DNA of 64,000 nt from Fortiea sp. LEGE XX443 (GTDB taxonomy: Bacteria > Cyanobacteriota > Cyanobacteriia > Cyanobacteriales > Nostocaceae), in contig NZ_JADEXZ010000015.1 of assembly GCF_015206815.1 (NCBI RefSeq), positions 1 to 64,000 of the forward strand. The letters run 5' to 3'. Position 1 is the stretch's first letter. Every line of letters starts with the position of its first letter. The translations under genes were made by a program, and so were the position numbers. Below the pieces are notes generated by a model. The model did no database searches and had not been told where the DNA came from. It worked only from the letters and a program-made list of their open reading frames with translations. Of this stretch, positions 41,073 through 51,772 are shown in pieces.

Positions 41073-41873
41073 TTAAGTTGTAAGATTACTCGTGATTTCC
41101 ATCGATGGAGATTGTGAGTATCTCCAAGGCGCACTATTGCCGCATACTGGACAAGAGCGATCGCGGTGTGAACGACGCTTGGCAAATTCCATCCGATTTA
41201 AATCTATTGTCAGCAGTTGTGACAATAAAGGTTGACTAAACCCAGTAATCAGCTTGACTGCTTCCAACGCCGTCAAACAAGCCAAGGTTCCAGAAACTGC
41301 GCCCAGAACTGAGAAGCCACGCCGATCCCAATCTGGTTTTTCGGGAAACAGACAAGATAAACAAGGAGTCACACCCGGAATAATCGTTGTCAGGTAAGCT
41401 TCCATCCCATCCATTGCAGCTTCTACCATTGGTTTGCGCCAGCGCACACAAGCTGCGTTCAACAAATCGCGTTCCGTAAAATTGTGGGCGCAATCTAACG
41501 CCATATCTGCGGATTGCACCAAAGAATCTACATTCTCTGGGGTAACGTAGTCATGAACAGTTTCGATTTCGATATCAGGATTGATGGCTTGCAAAGTTTC
41601 TTTTGCTTTCAATACCCTGGGCTTACCTACCCAATCATCCGTCATCAAAATCTGACGATTCATATCATCTAGCCGTAAGTCACCACCCCGGACTAGAATC
41701 AGCCGCCCCACACCTGCTACTGCTAAGTAAAGTGCCGCCGTACCACCTAATCCCCCCACACCTGTAACCAAAACCGTTGCTGACTTCAGGCGTTTCTGAG
41801 CCGCTTCGCCAAAATTAGGAAGCATCATTTGGCGACTATAACGTTCTAACTCGGTAGGAGTTAGGTTAATCAC
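41073..41873 (-). CDS. hesA: HesA, ThiF/MoeB-like adenylyltransferase
   Basis: A 266-residue E1-like protein: nucleotide-binding GVGGLGGTAALYLAVAGVG, the RQMMLPNFGEA motif before it, NRQILMTDDWVGK, and two zinc CxxC pairs (CLSC and CPVC). MoeB/ThiF relatives adenylate the C-terminus of sulfur carrier proteins; HesA supports nitrogenase maturation, perhaps in molybdenum or sulfur supply. The start codon is GTG (MINLTPTELERYSRQ). It lies 10 bp after nifW, so it continues the nifW operon. Confidence 0.95.
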   Translation of the reverse strand: MINLTPTELERYSRQMMLPNFGEAAQKRLKSATVLVTGVGGLGGTAALYLAVAGVGRLILVRGGDLRLDDMNRQILMTDDWVGKPRVLKAKETLQAINPDIEIETVHDYVTPENVDSLVQSADMALDCAHNFTERDLLNAACVRWRKPMVEAAMDGMEAYLTTIIPGVTPCLSCLFPEKPDWDRRGFSVLGAVSGTLACLTALEAVKLITGFSQPLLSQLLTIDLNRMEFAKRRSHRDRSCPVCGNSAPWRYSQSPSMEITSNLTT

Positions 41874-41883
41874 TATTTACCTC

Positions 41884-42201
41884 CTAATCAGAAGTGATTT
41901 CTGTCAGCGTAATTACATTTTTTGGCTTATCTTTAAACACTTTGAACAGCTTTTGTTCTTGGGCTGTTGAGTCAATAAATACCTGATAAGCTGTTTGCAA
42001 AGCTAAAGAATATTGATGTAGTTTTTCTTCTGAACTTAAATCAGTAGAATTCTCATCAATTTCTTGAACATATTGCGAAAATTTTTTCAAAATATGTAGA
42101 CGATTAACGTTGACAATTTTTGAATCGTAAGGCAATTCAAAGAATTGAAAAAATTCTTCAGCATCACTTAATTTTTTGAATTCATCAATACTTTTACTCA
42201 T
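41884..42201 (-). CDS. nifW: Nitrogenase-stabilizing/protective protein NifW
   Basis: A 105-residue NifW: FKKLSDAEEFFQFFELPYDSKIVNVNRLHILKKFSQY, then a helix with LQTAYQVFIDSTAQEQKLFKVF. NifW binds the MoFe protein and protects it from oxygen damage or helps its assembly. Its ATG overlaps the preceding stop by four bases (ATGA at 42201-42198), and hesA starts 10 bp downstream. Confidence 0.95.
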   Translation of the reverse strand: MSKSIDEFKKLSDAEEFFQFFELPYDSKIVNVNRLHILKKFSQYVQEIDENSTDLSSEEKLHQYSLALQTAYQVFIDSTAQEQKLFKVFKDKPKNVITLTEITSD

Positions 42202-42416
42202 TTAGCGTTCTCCAGTTCTGTTAGCTGCTGCTTCAAATCATCAAGTTGACGATAGATGTCGTAAGTTGCCGCCGCAACATCCATAAGTGTTTTGTAATCT
42301 GTTGGCAACCCTTCTGCTAAATCGTGCAGATCCATTTTCATTTGACCTGCTTTGCTGTTAAGGCGCTTAATTTGAGTTTTCAATTCTTCGATACTTATTC
42401 CTTTTGCCTGCGTCAT
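42198..42416 (-). CDS. CCE_0567-family small helical protein
   Basis: A 72-residue protein predicted to be two helices: ISIEELKTQIKRLNSKAGQMKMDLHDLAEGLPTDYKTLMDVAAATYDIYRQLDDLKQQL. It matches the small nif-linked family known from Cyanothece (CCE_0567), reported as a metal-binding alpha-helical protein. The ATG at 42416 is preferred to an adjacent GTG at 42419. It is four-base-overlap coupled to nifW. Its role in nitrogen fixation is not established. Confidence 0.85.
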   Translation of the reverse strand: MTQAKGISIEELKTQIKRLNSKAGQMKMDLHDLAEGLPTDYKTLMDVAAATYDIYRQLDDLKQQLTELENAK

Positions 42417-42477
42417 CACTCAACCTTATTTATCAAACTTAGGAGTTCTGAGTGATGACGTATGAGTTATTCAATAA

Positions 42478-42504
42478 CTAACTCAGCACTCAGCACTCAG
42501 CACT
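42478..42504. repeat. ACTCAGC heptamer repeat
   Basis: Three to four copies of CAGCACT/ACTCAGC lie in the 89-bp spacer just after the DUF269 gene stop, within the nifX-to-nifW transcript. The same unit occurs in the petC-petA and menA-menF spacers. Confidence 0.8.
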
Positions 42505-42505
42505 T

Positions 42506-42982
42506 TTAAAGCTTGCCTACTTCTGGGAAGCGGTTAACTAAATCAATTCCTTTTTGGACAAGAGTTTCGCCTTCTTCTGCTAACTTTTCTAGAGATTCTA
42601 AACCGAAGCGATGAGCATCTCTTAGAGTTTTAACAGTCAGCAAAAGTCGCCCAGAGAAAACTAGCGCCCAACCAAATCCCTCATGATTTATATCAACTAT
42701 AACCTGAGAAATTAAGCCTGTTTCCTGTTCAATTCGAGCAGCTACAGCCCTGTAAAATACTAATATTCGCGCTTGTGTTGCTGCATCAACTTCACCTTCA
42801 ATAGGAATTTCACGTTTCTTTTTTTTGGGAACGATGAAGGCTTTGAGGATTAATTCATCAGACCAACTACGGTAAAATCCGTAACTATCTTGTCCACGAA
42901 TTTGTAAGATTAATGCCTTAATGAATGGAGAGCTTAAGGCTGCAATAGATGTGCTTCCGTTAACAGTATTATCTGCGCTCAT
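42506..42982 (-). CDS. NifX-associated nitrogen fixation protein (DUF269)
   Basis: A 158-residue protein of the DUF269 family, always found beside nifX: PFIKALILQIRGQDSYGFYRSWSDELILKAFIVPKKK, then FYRAVAARIEQETGLISQVIVDINHEGFGWALVFSGRLLLTVKTLRDAHRFGLESLEKL (partly quoted). It is likely an accessory factor in FeMo-cofactor handling. Its ATG overlaps the nifX stop by four bases (42979-42982). Confidence 0.93.
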   Translation of the reverse strand: MSADNTVNGSTSIAALSSPFIKALILQIRGQDSYGFYRSWSDELILKAFIVPKKKKREIPIEGEVDAATQARILVFYRAVAARIEQETGLISQVIVDINHEGFGWALVFSGRLLLTVKTLRDAHRFGLESLEKLAEEGETLVQKGIDLVNRFPEVGKL

Positions 42983-43392
42983 ACAGTTGCTTCGTTCTCA
43001 ATATCATCTGTAAAGGTTTTGGTTTTTGGCTGGAGAGCTTTCCGTAACCAAGGTGGAGGATTGCCTTTAAGAGTTTGGACTAATTTAGTGAGCAATTCTT
43101 CAATTTTTTCTTCCTCAGTGCGGGCTTTAACTGGAGTAACACCTTTCTTGATTAATTTAGCGGCAGCAGTACCACCAATTGCTGTTACGTAAACAATTGC
43201 ACAGTCAACCAGTGCATCAAGTTTGGGTGTAATTTTATCTTCGTTACCATCTTCTTTTAACTCACCCTCAAAGTTGAGTGTTTCTAAAAATTGATATCCT
43301 TCGGCGTTGATTTCGTAGACATCAATTTCTCTCGCCCATCCAAAGTGAGCATTGACATGAATATGGTCACTGGTTGTAAAGGCAATTTTCAT
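42979..43392 (-). CDS. nifX: NifX, FeMo-cofactor precursor carrier
   Basis: A 137-residue NifX/NafY-like domain: MKIAFTTSDHIHVNAHFGWAREIDVYEI, with a conserved His in NAHFG, and CAIVYVTAIGGTAAAKLIKKGVTPVK. NifX binds NifB-co and the VK-cluster during transfer from NifB to NifEN. It is downstream of nifN by 114 bp and coupled to the DUF269 gene. The nifN-nifX spacer has a small palindromic repeat (43437-43472). Confidence 0.95.
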   Translation of the reverse strand: MKIAFTTSDHIHVNAHFGWAREIDVYEINAEGYQFLETLNFEGELKEDGNEDKITPKLDALVDCAIVYVTAIGGTAAAKLIKKGVTPVKARTEEEKIEELLTKLVQTLKGNPPPWLRKALQPKTKTFTDDIENEATV

Positions 43393-43436
43393 TATGTTCT
43401 CCTAATTTAACGAACCACAGAGACGCAGAGAGAAGT

Positions 43437-43472
43437 TGCGTGCGCGGGTTCCCCGCGTTGAGCAAACTTCGG
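43437..43472. repeat. Small palindromic repeat in the nifN-nifX spacer
   Basis: TGCGCGGGTTCCCCGCG forms a GCGGG/CCCGC hairpin, followed by TTGAGCAAACTTCGGGAG. It resembles copies near 1990, 18858 and 40990. It sits in the transcribed spacer and could act on mRNA processing or stability. Confidence 0.6.
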
Positions 43473-43506
43473 GAGAGCGCAGAGAAAAAGAGTGTTTGTT
43501 AGTTTA

Positions 43507-44826
43507 CTAAACATCACCAAAAAAGTGTTTGACTCGCTCTTCTTCAGCTTCTAAAAAGAGGTTGCCAATGCCAAATAAAAGCTCCATCGTGCCGCGATAG
43601 CCAACTTTTGTAAATAGACCGTTACCTAAACGGTCGTAAATGGGCAAGCCTAAACGATAAAGAGGAATCGACAGACGTTTTGCGATCGCTCTCAGGTTAG
43701 AATTACCAATCAGTAAGTCAGAGCCTACGGCTAGTTCTTCAAAGTCTTCTAAATCGCCGATGGTGACGCTTTTGATGGGGAGTTTTTCGAGTAAGGGCGA
43801 TCGCGTGGTGGTGACGGCTGCGTGAATTTGACATCCCATCGATTGCAAGAAGCGCACTGTCGCCCACAACAAATCAGGTTCGAGGGCTAGGGATACTCGT
43901 TTTGCACCAAAATAAAAGTGCGTATCCAGCATTGCATCTTGCAACTGGCGACGTTGGCGACGATATTTTTCGGGTACTGGGTTGCTGCTCAAAATCGATA
44001 ATGCTTGTAGAAATTCATCTACAGCCTCCAAGCCAGTCAGTTCACCAAACACTTCGTAGGGAATGTTAAACCGTTCATCCAGAATTTTGGCAGCCCCCCG
44101 CATACTTTCGCCCAAAGCGATGGTGAAGGCAGAACAACCTACTTGTCGTAGTTGTTTAACACTTGTACCGCTACCTGTGACAGGGCTATAGTTATCTTCT
44201 AAGTGACCATCTAAAGAAGCACCAAGGTCAGGTACGAAGATTGGTTCTAGTCCAAAAGCGGTGACAATTTCTTTGATTTCTTGTAAGTCGCCTGGGGTAA
44301 AGGCAGAACCAGCCAAAATTGTGACTTGTTCGCTTCTGATACCCCCTGCTTGGGGAATTTCTTTAACGATACTTTCAACAGCAGTAGCAAAACCATCTTG
44401 TAATGCACCTTTAAAATCTGGTGTTGGTGCAAAGATGACGGGGATATGATCTAATTCTCGATGGCGATCGCGGATATCCTTCAAGAAGCGCTCAATGTCA
44501 TCGCCTCTGGTTTCAGTTAACCCAGTGCTACACAAACCAATAATTTCTGGTTTGGCCTTCTCTACTAAGGTGAGAATTGCCTGTTCCACATTATCTTCGC
44601 CACCCAAAATGGTAGTCACTTCCGTCATGGCTGTAGTGGCTAGGGGAATCGCTTCCCGAAAATGCCGTACAAGCACAACTTTGGCGAAGGCGGTACACCC
44701 TTGAGAACCGTGGAATAGAGGTATCATTCCCTTTAATCCCAAAAAGGCGAGGGATGCACCTAAAGCTTGGCTTTGCTTAAGGGGATTAACTGCAACTGAT
44801 TTTTCGGGAACGGTGACGATCGCCAT
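43507..44826 (-). CDS. nifN: Nitrogenase cofactor assembly scaffold NifN
   Basis: The beta-type subunit of the NifEN scaffold on which the FeMo-cofactor precursor matures. The 439-residue protein has the NifK-like pattern NPLKQSQALGASLAFLGLKG, the cluster-binding Cys in GSQGCTAFAKVVLVRHF, and IIGLCSTGLTETRGDD. Its ATG shares one base with the nifE stop, so nifE and nifN are coupled. The start [20 protein letters not shown] is typical of heterocystous strains. Confidence 0.97.
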   Translation of the reverse strand: MAIVTVPEKSVAVNPLKQSQALGASLAFLGLKGMIPLFHGSQGCTAFAKVVLVRHFREAIPLATTAMTEVTTILGGEDNVEQAILTLVEKAKPEIIGLCSTGLTETRGDDIERFLKDIRDRHRELDHIPVIFAPTPDFKGALQDGFATAVESIVKEIPQAGGIRSEQVTILAGSAFTPGDLQEIKEIVTAFGLEPIFVPDLGASLDGHLEDNYSPVTGSGTSVKQLRQVGCSAFTIALGESMRGAAKILDERFNIPYEVFGELTGLEAVDEFLQALSILSSNPVPEKYRRQRRQLQDAMLDTHFYFGAKRVSLALEPDLLWATVRFLQSMGCQIHAAVTTTRSPLLEKLPIKSVTIGDLEDFEELAVGSDLLIGNSNLRAIAKRLSIPLYRLGLPIYDRLGNGLFTKVGYRGTMELLFGIGNLFLEAEEERVKHFFGDV

Positions 44827-46265
44827 TAAAATACCTCTTCTATTGACGCAGAAAACATGTCATCTGCTGACAAACTAAAATTATTCAAAGTCCCTGCTTC
44901 TTCATCCCAAGGGGCGGGTCTGCGGATTTGATCCCAGATGGGGCTGTAGAGGGCTTCATATAATTCCCGTGCCATCTCCAGCATTCCTGCATAGCCAGCA
45001 TAAGGATGATGACGTTCTTGGTTGATGTCCAGGAAAGGAATCCGTGCTTTCAAGGCTGTGTATTGGTTACGACCACCCGCAATCAACATATCGGCGTTTG
45101 TGTCTTTGACCAATTGCAGCAATTCCTGAGCGTTACCTTTCTCTAGCATCATGCCATCTGTACCGATTAAGCGCTTGATTTTCGCCTTATCTTCCTCCGT
45201 ACTCTTGCGGGTGCTAGTAGCCACAACTTCTATTCCCAAATCCTTAGCGGCGGAGATAATAGACCAACTTTTCACACCGCCAGTATACAGAACCACACGC
45301 TTACCCTTGAGGCGGGCGCGATAGGGAGCTAAAGCAATATCTAAAGCCGCCGTTTCTTGGGCAATTAGCTTTTCTGTACGTGCTTGCAAATCAGAGTCGC
45401 CCAACTTCGCAGCCACATTCCGCAAACAACGATTTATATCATCAATGCCATAAAAAGACTCTTCAATGTAGGGAATCCCATATTGCTCCTCCATCTTTCT
45501 CGCCATATTGAGCAACGCCCGCGAACAAATCATCACGTTCAACTTGGCACGGTGAGCGTAACAAATTTCTTGATAACGTGCATCACCCGTGATTTTTGAT
45601 AGTACGCGGATGCCTAATTTTTCAAATAAAGGCAGGACTCCCCACATTTCCCCGGCGATGTTGTATTCGCCAATCAAGTTAATATCATAGGGTGTTGTAA
45701 ATTCCGGTTCTGCTGTTCCGACAACATAATCTAATAAAGCTTCACCGCCAAAACGGTTGCCCAAATTCTTACTACCAATAAATCCTGGAGCAATCACTGG
45801 GACAACAGGAGTCCCAATTTTTTCTGCCGCCGCTTTGCACACAGCATTGATATCATCCCCAATCAAAGCCGTCACACAAGTAGCGTAGACAAATACAGCC
45901 GTTGGGTTGTAGCGCTGATGAATTTCCAGAATTGCCTTGTAGAGCTTCTTCTCACCACCGAAAATCACATCATTTTCAGTCATATCGGTAGTGAAACCCA
46001 TCTTATAAAGCTGGGGGCCAGAAGAGAGACTACCGCGACTACCCCAAGAATTACCCGCACAGGCGATCGGGCCGTGAACCAAATGCGCCGCATCAGTAAT
46101 TGGTACTAGAGCAATCATCGCCCCATCAAAAGCACAGCCCCCTTGAGCCGCCCCAGGTTGCGCTTGTTGAGCGCAAGACTTATTTTTCTTTTCGCCTTTT
46201 TTTTGCTGATTATGTTCGCATCCTGGCTCACTCAGCAGCTCGTTAACTTTCTTTTGGGTGTTCAT
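44826..46265 (-). CDS. nifE: Nitrogenase cofactor assembly scaffold NifE
   Basis: The alpha-type subunit of NifEN. The 479-residue protein has the conserved cysteines in [24 protein letters not shown] and [13 protein letters not shown], and the NifD-like [13 protein letters not shown]. An unusually Lys- and Gln-rich N-terminal segment ([18 protein letters not shown]) precedes the core. It is the first gene of the nifE-nifN-nifX unit; a 422-bp gene-free region with hairpins lies upstream. Confidence 0.97.
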   Translation of the reverse strand: MNTQKKVNELLSEPGCEHNQQKKGEKKNKSCAQQAQPGAAQGGCAFDGAMIALVPITDAAHLVHGPIACAGNSWGSRGSLSSGPQLYKMGFTTDMTENDVIFGGEKKLYKAILEIHQRYNPTAVFVYATCVTALIGDDINAVCKAAAEKIGTPVVPVIAPGFIGSKNLGNRFGGEALLDYVVGTAEPEFTTPYDINLIGEYNIAGEMWGVLPLFEKLGIRVLSKITGDARYQEICYAHRAKLNVMICSRALLNMARKMEEQYGIPYIEESFYGIDDINRCLRNVAAKLGDSDLQARTEKLIAQETAALDIALAPYRARLKGKRVVLYTGGVKSWSIISAAKDLGIEVVATSTRKSTEEDKAKIKRLIGTDGMMLEKGNAQELLQLVKDTNADMLIAGGRNQYTALKARIPFLDINQERHHPYAGYAGMLEMARELYEALYSPIWDQIRRPAPWDEEAGTLNNFSLSADDMFSASIEEVF

Positions 46266-46687
46266 CTCTTTTCTCGCGCTGGATCGACGTTGGTGATTGT
46301 CAGTTGTTAGTTATTAGTTATTAGTAATCAGTTATCGATTTACTGATAACTGATTGCTGCTAACTGAGTAATGAGTAACAAAATTCTTGCAAAAATCTTC
46401 TTCATACCAGACACACAAACTTATTTATCGGCGTGCATCTGTGATTCATTCCTATAACATCGACTTTTACAAGAAACTTAAAAGTATTGTTTACTACGAA
46501 TGACAAAAAAGTTTCTTTCTCTCTCCAAACACGCCTAATTCAACTGTGAAACTTTTTGTTCCTTATCTTTGCCTACTTCTTTGCGAGACACTGCGCGTTG
46601 GCAAAAGCCTCTCGTAGAGAATGCAGTTAGTCAAAAAAGACCCTTTCACAACTTCCAAGAATTGGAATAACTGCCAAAATCAAATCA
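46266..46687. promoter_or_regulatory. nifE upstream region with a TTAGTTA heptamer hairpin
   Basis: From 46300 to 46372, TTAGTTATTAGTTATTAGTAATCAG is followed by TTACTGATAACTGATTGCTGCTAACTGA, forming an imperfect long hairpin. A further small repeat lies near 46588-46622 (GCGCGTTGGCAAAAGCCTCTCGTAGAGAATGC). No gene is seen. The region should hold the nifE promoter. An ORF at 46627-46842 overlaps the next gene in another frame and is a shadow. Confidence 0.5.
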
Positions 46688-47005
46688 TTAGCAAATGTAC
46701 TTTGTGATATCCTCACCACATTCATCAGCGAGGTAAGACAAAGCCCGAAAACGCAAGCCAACAAACTCATCATAGAGAGGATTAAGTTTGCACAAAGGTG
46801 GAATATGGAAACTCCGCCCAAATAAACTAATAGTTTGCTCAAAAGGACAACAGCAAGGAATTACCTGGCAAATCAAATGAGCAAAGCGATAATTTTTAAC
46901 TTTAATGCCGTCCACCAAACGACGTAAAGGATTAAGTAGAGGAGACTTTTTATAGTTAGGTGGATGGTAATTAACGTGAGAGTGAGTGTGATTGATGCTG
47001 TCCAT
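46688..47005 (-). CDS. Mo-dependent nitrogenase C-terminal family protein
   Basis: A 105-residue protein: NPLRRLVDGIKVKNYRFAHLICQVIPCCCPFEQTISLFGR, then IPPLCKLNPLYDEFVGLRFRALSYLADECGEDI (in parts). This matches the Mo-nitro_C family, small proteins encoded between nifK and nifE in cyanobacteria; despite the name they are not part of the NifDK fold. CCCPF and PLCKLNP give four cysteines that could bind metal. It lies 139 bp downstream of nifK, probably in the same transcript. Function is unknown. Confidence 0.87.
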   Translation of the reverse strand: MDSINHTHSHVNYHPPNYKKSPLLNPLRRLVDGIKVKNYRFAHLICQVIPCCCPFEQTISLFGRSFHIPPLCKLNPLYDEFVGLRFRALSYLADECGEDITKYIC

Positions 47006-47143
47006 GATAGAGATGTTGAATAAAGAGATAGGTAGGTTGAAACTTGAGTATTTTTTATAGGAATTGGGGATTGGGAATCAATTATTCCCTAGTCCCCAGT
47101 TCCTAATCCTTAGCTGTTCTTAGCAAGCTAGGAGCCGCAATTC

Positions 47144-48682
47144 CTAACGAATCAAGTCGAAGGAGATATCGGTTTTACCAGTGATGTTGGTGTTGCGATC
47201 CATTTCATCCAACAGGGTGTTAACAACCCAGTTGAGGATATTTAGACCACCTTGGTAGCCGAGAGTAGCGTAGCGGTGTAAGTGGTGGCGATCGAAGAGA
47301 GGATAACCAATCCGCACCATTGGGATGTTGGTATCGCGCCACAGGTACTTACCGTAGGAGTTACCAATGAAGAAGTCTACAGGCTCGGTGAACAACAAGG
47401 AACGGAAGTGCCACAAGTCTTTTTGAATCCAAACTTTAGCTTCTTTACCGAATGGACTAGCGGCGAGGATAGCTTCCATTTCTTTCTTGAAGGTTTCATC
47501 ACCGTTGTTGCAGAGGATGTGTACAGGTTCTGCACCCATTTCTAACAAGAAGCTAGTAATGGAGATGATCAAATCTGGATCGCCGTAGATAGCGAATTTC
47601 TTACCATGAATCCAAGCGTAGGAGTCAGTAATTGCATCTACCAAACGACCGCGTTCAACTTCTAATTCCGCAGGAATGGCTTTACCAGTCAATTCAGAGA
47701 TACCAACCAAGAAGTCGTCAGTACCTTTAACACCGAAGGGACGCAGAACTTTTGTTTCTTGCTTCCATTGAGTGGAGATATACTCACGGGTCTTAGGTGT
47801 GGTGTAAGCTTGGAGAGCTACTGTTGCTTTAGCGTTGATAGAATCAGCCGCATCTTCTAGCTTTGTACCACCTGGGTACATATCGAATTCACCAGTGTTG
47901 GGTGAATCAAAGTAATCGCTGCTGTCAGAAAGAATGGTGTAGTCAACATCCATTGCACCCAACATCCGCTTAACTTCGCGGTTGTTAGCTACATAGGTAT
48001 CAAAACCGGGGATGATGTTAATTTTGCCGTTGCTGGTAGCTTTTTTCTTGCCTTCTGTCAGGTTCAACAAAATTCCCTTCATCATGTTGTCGTAACCAGT
48101 GATGTGGGAACCTACAAAGCTGGGGGTGTGAGCAAAGGGAACTGGGAAGTCTTGAGGAATAGAACCAGCATTCTTAGAGTTGCTGATGAATGCACCCAAG
48201 TCATCACCGATAACTTCTGCCATACAGGTGGTACAGACAGCAATCATCTTAGGCTTGTACAATTGGTATGAAACTTGCATACCTTCAATCATGTTGTTCA
48301 AGCCGCCGAATACTGCTGCGTCTTCAGTCATGGAAGAAGACACTGCGGAACAAGGCTCTTTATAGTGACGGCTGAGGTGGGTACGGAAGTAAGCCACACA
48401 ACCTTGAGAACCTTGAACGAAAGGTAGAGTACCTTCAAAACCCAAGGCTGCAAACATTGCGCCTACAGGTTGACAACCTTTAGCGGGGTTAACGGTTAAA
48501 GCTTCACGAGCGAAGTTCTTTTCCCGGTAGTCCCAAGATTTTGTCCATTCAGAAACCCGTGCAACTTCTTCGGGAGGGTGAGCGCCTTCAAAGTTCTTTC
48601 TCTTGTTTTCAAATAGCTCGGTGTACTCTGGCTGTTTGAATAAATCAACGTGATCTACAATTTTGTCAGGATTTTGTGGCAT
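47144..48682 (-). CDS. nifK: Nitrogenase MoFe protein beta subunit
   Basis: With NifD it forms the catalytic MoFe protein. The 512-residue protein has P-cluster ligands C70 (NPAKGCQP), C95 (GSQGCVAYF) and C153 (CTTCMAEVIGDD). Other conserved blocks are GSHITGYDNMMKGIL, GDPDLIISI and RIGYPLFDRHHLHR. The start is ATG (MPQNPDKIVDHVDLFKQPEY). A 201-bp spacer from nifD contains short direct repeats (GAATCATGAATAATGAAT) and a CCTGGG...CCCAGG hairpin. Confidence 0.98.
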   Translation of the reverse strand: MPQNPDKIVDHVDLFKQPEYTELFENKRKNFEGAHPPEEVARVSEWTKSWDYREKNFAREALTVNPAKGCQPVGAMFAALGFEGTLPFVQGSQGCVAYFRTHLSRHYKEPCSAVSSSMTEDAAVFGGLNNMIEGMQVSYQLYKPKMIAVCTTCMAEVIGDDLGAFISNSKNAGSIPQDFPVPFAHTPSFVGSHITGYDNMMKGILLNLTEGKKKATSNGKINIIPGFDTYVANNREVKRMLGAMDVDYTILSDSSDYFDSPNTGEFDMYPGGTKLEDAADSINAKATVALQAYTTPKTREYISTQWKQETKVLRPFGVKGTDDFLVGISELTGKAIPAELEVERGRLVDAITDSYAWIHGKKFAIYGDPDLIISITSFLLEMGAEPVHILCNNGDETFKKEMEAILAASPFGKEAKVWIQKDLWHFRSLLFTEPVDFFIGNSYGKYLWRDTNIPMVRIGYPLFDRHHLHRYATLGYQGGLNILNWVVNTLLDEMDRNTNITGKTDISFDLIR

Positions 48683-48883
48683 TTGTGTATCTCTCTACGC
48701 TTGCTGGTTGATTTGGTAATTAAGGTGTTGGGAAAGCCTGGGGCGATCGCTCCTACCAAGAGAGTCACGAGTGATGAATCATGAATAATGAATAAAATTA
48801 TTCATCCAGCATTCAGCATTCACCATTCTTCCCTGGGTTCCTGGAGCAAAAACCCCAGGCTATCCATCTATTATTTTTGGGAA

Positions 48884-50377
48884 TTAAGCAGCAGCTTTAG
48901 TCTTAGCAGCAGCTTTCTTCCAAGGAGCGCCAATTAATCCCCAAGTTGGGCTGTTGAGTGCTAAATCCATATCACGGGCGAAGATAGCGAATCCGTCATA
49001 ACCGTGATAAGGGCCGGAGTAATCCCAAGAGTGCATTTGACGGAAGGGAAGACCCATCTTTTGGAAGGCGTACTTCTCTTTAATACCAGAAGCGATTAAG
49101 TCAGGCTTCTTAGCTTTAACGAATTCCTCGAATTCGTAGGCGGTAACGTCATCGTAAATGATGGTGGCGTTATCAATATAGTGGGTAGTACGTTTGTAGT
49201 CGTCGTTGTGACCGAATTCGTAACCAGTACCGACAACTTTGATACCCAAATCTTCAAAAGCGGGAACAACGTGACGAGGACGTAGACCACCTACGTACAA
49301 CATAACGGTGTTACCTTCCAAGCGAGGACGGTATTTATCAAGTACCGCAGTCATCACTGGTGTGTACTTAGCGATTACCTTCTCAGCGTTTTCTTGAATC
49401 TTAGAGTCAAATTTAGCGGCAATTTCACGTAAAGATGCAGCAATCTTGGTGGGGCCGAAGAAGTTGAATTCCATCCAAGGCATACCATAATTTTCTTCCA
49501 AACTACGGCAGATGTAGTTCATAGAACGGTAGCAGTGGATCAGAACTAACTTAGCAGCAGGGCCTTGAATTAACTCGTTGAGAGTACCGTCACCAGACCA
49601 CTGAGCTACAACACGCAAGCCCATTTCTTCTAATAACATGCGGCTTGCCCAAGCATCACCACCGATGTTGTAGTCGCCAATTAGGGCTACATCATATTGG
49701 CTTGGCTCGAAGTCAAGTTTGTTATCTTTTTTGAGCTTGTCGTATTCTGGGAAAATCCAGTCACGGATAGCATCGTTAGCGATGTGGTGTCCTAAAGATT
49801 GGGATACACCGCGGAAACCTTCGCAACGTAGGGGTACAACTGGTTTACCAATTTGCTTAGAAGCTTTTTTAGCAACTGCTTCGATGTCATCCCCGATTAG
49901 ACCAATGGGACATTCAGATTGAATGGAAATACCACGGTTGAGGGGGAACAGGATTTCTAGTTCGTCGATGATTTTGGTTAATTTTTTGTCACCACCGAAC
50001 ACGATGTCGCGTTCTTGGAAATCGGAGGTGAAGTGCATAGTACCAAAGGAGTTGATACCTGTGATACCTACATAGTAGTTACGACGACCAGACCAAGACC
50101 AGTAACCGCAACCTACAGGGCCGTGGCTGATGTGGATCATGTCCTTAATAGGGCCCCAAACCACACCTTTAGAACCTGCGTAAGCACAACCACGAGCGGT
50201 CATTACACCAGGAATGGATTTGATGTTAGACTTAACGCCGCAATCGGATTTTTCTTCTTCGTGGACGTTGAGGTGTTTCTCGCGCTTTTTGCGAGATTTT
50301 TCGGGATAAGCTTTCAGAACTTCTTGAATAAGTTCCTTATTTTCATCTACAAGATTCTTGTTGTCAGGAGGTGTCAT
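48884..50377 (-). CDS. nifD: Nitrogenase MoFe protein alpha subunit, uninterrupted
   Basis: The 497-residue subunit binds FeMo-cofactor through C282 ([10 protein letters not shown]) and H449 ([11 protein letters not shown]). The P-cluster ligands are C64 (ARGCAYAG), C90 (GPVGCGYW) and C156 ([11 protein letters not shown]). The reading frame is intact from MTPPDNKN to an Ala/Lys-rich tail ([11 protein letters not shown]). In many Anabaena and Nostoc strains a developmentally excised element splits the gene near the codons for SWDYSG; here it is absent, and the uninterrupted 11-bp core remains (49015-49025). It is preceded by nifH with a repeat-rich spacer. Confidence 0.98.
   Translation of the reverse strand: MTPPDNKNLVDENKELIQEVLKAYPEKSRKKREKHLNVHEEEKSDCGVKSNIKSIPGVMTARGCAYAGSKGVVWGPIKDMIHISHGPVGCGYWSWSGRRNYYVGITGINSFGTMHFTSDFQERDIVFGGDKKLTKIIDELEILFPLNRGISIQSECPIGLIGDDIEAVAKKASKQIGKPVVPLRCEGFRGVSQSLGHHIANDAIRDWIFPEYDKLKKDNKLDFEPSQYDVALIGDYNIGGDAWASRMLLEEMGLRVVAQWSGDGTLNELIQGPAAKLVLIHCYRSMNYICRSLEENYGMPWMEFNFFGPTKIAASLREIAAKFDSKIQENAEKVIAKYTPVMTAVLDKYRPRLEGNTVMLYVGGLRPRHVVPAFEDLGIKVVGTGYEFGHNDDYKRTTHYIDNATIIYDDVTAYEFEEFVKAKKPDLIASGIKEKYAFQKMGLPFRQMHSWDYSGPYHGYDGFAIFARDMDLALNSPTWGLIGAPWKKAAAKTKAAA
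49015..49025 (-). other. Vacant nifD-element recombination core within nifD
   Basis: The minus strand reads GGATTACTCCG, the 11-bp direct repeat at which XisA excises the nifD element in Anabaena PCC 7120. Only one copy is present and the codons (Trp-Asp-Tyr-Ser-Gly region) run straight through, so this is an empty site. It may never have been occupied, since the sequence encodes conserved residues. Confidence 0.75.
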
Positions 50378-50433
50378 AGTCTGCCTCGGTTACTGTTACG
50401 GATGGGGAAAGGGAGGGAAAAAATGGAGAGGAG

Positions 50434-50541
50434 AAGAATGAAGGCTGAAGGTTAAGGTTCAAAGCTGAAGGTTAAAGGCTGAAATATTCTAGATTTCATG
50501 CTTTACACTTCATACTTCACACTTCATACTTCACACTTTCC
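50434..50541. repeat. Heptamer-based repeats in the nifH-nifD spacer
   Basis: AAGGCTGAAGGTTAAGGTTCAAAGCTGAAGG-type seven-base units (50436-50485) are followed by TTCATACTTCACACTTCATACTTCACACTTT (50500-50537). The two halves are partly complementary and form a long imperfect hairpin between nifH and nifD. Such a hairpin could stabilise the nifH transcript end or dampen read-through into nifDK. Confidence 0.7.
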
Positions 50542-50564
50542 TTGTCTCCTAATGACGAGATTAC

Positions 50565-51772
<1,208 letters not shown>

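Noticed and set aside
46627-46842. 71-codon minus-strand ORF overlapping the Mo-nitrogenase C-terminal family gene
   Set aside because: It lies in another frame of a recognised gene and its own control region.
48884-50377. Interruption of nifD by an excision element
   Set aside because: The reading frame is continuous and only one copy of the recombination core is present.
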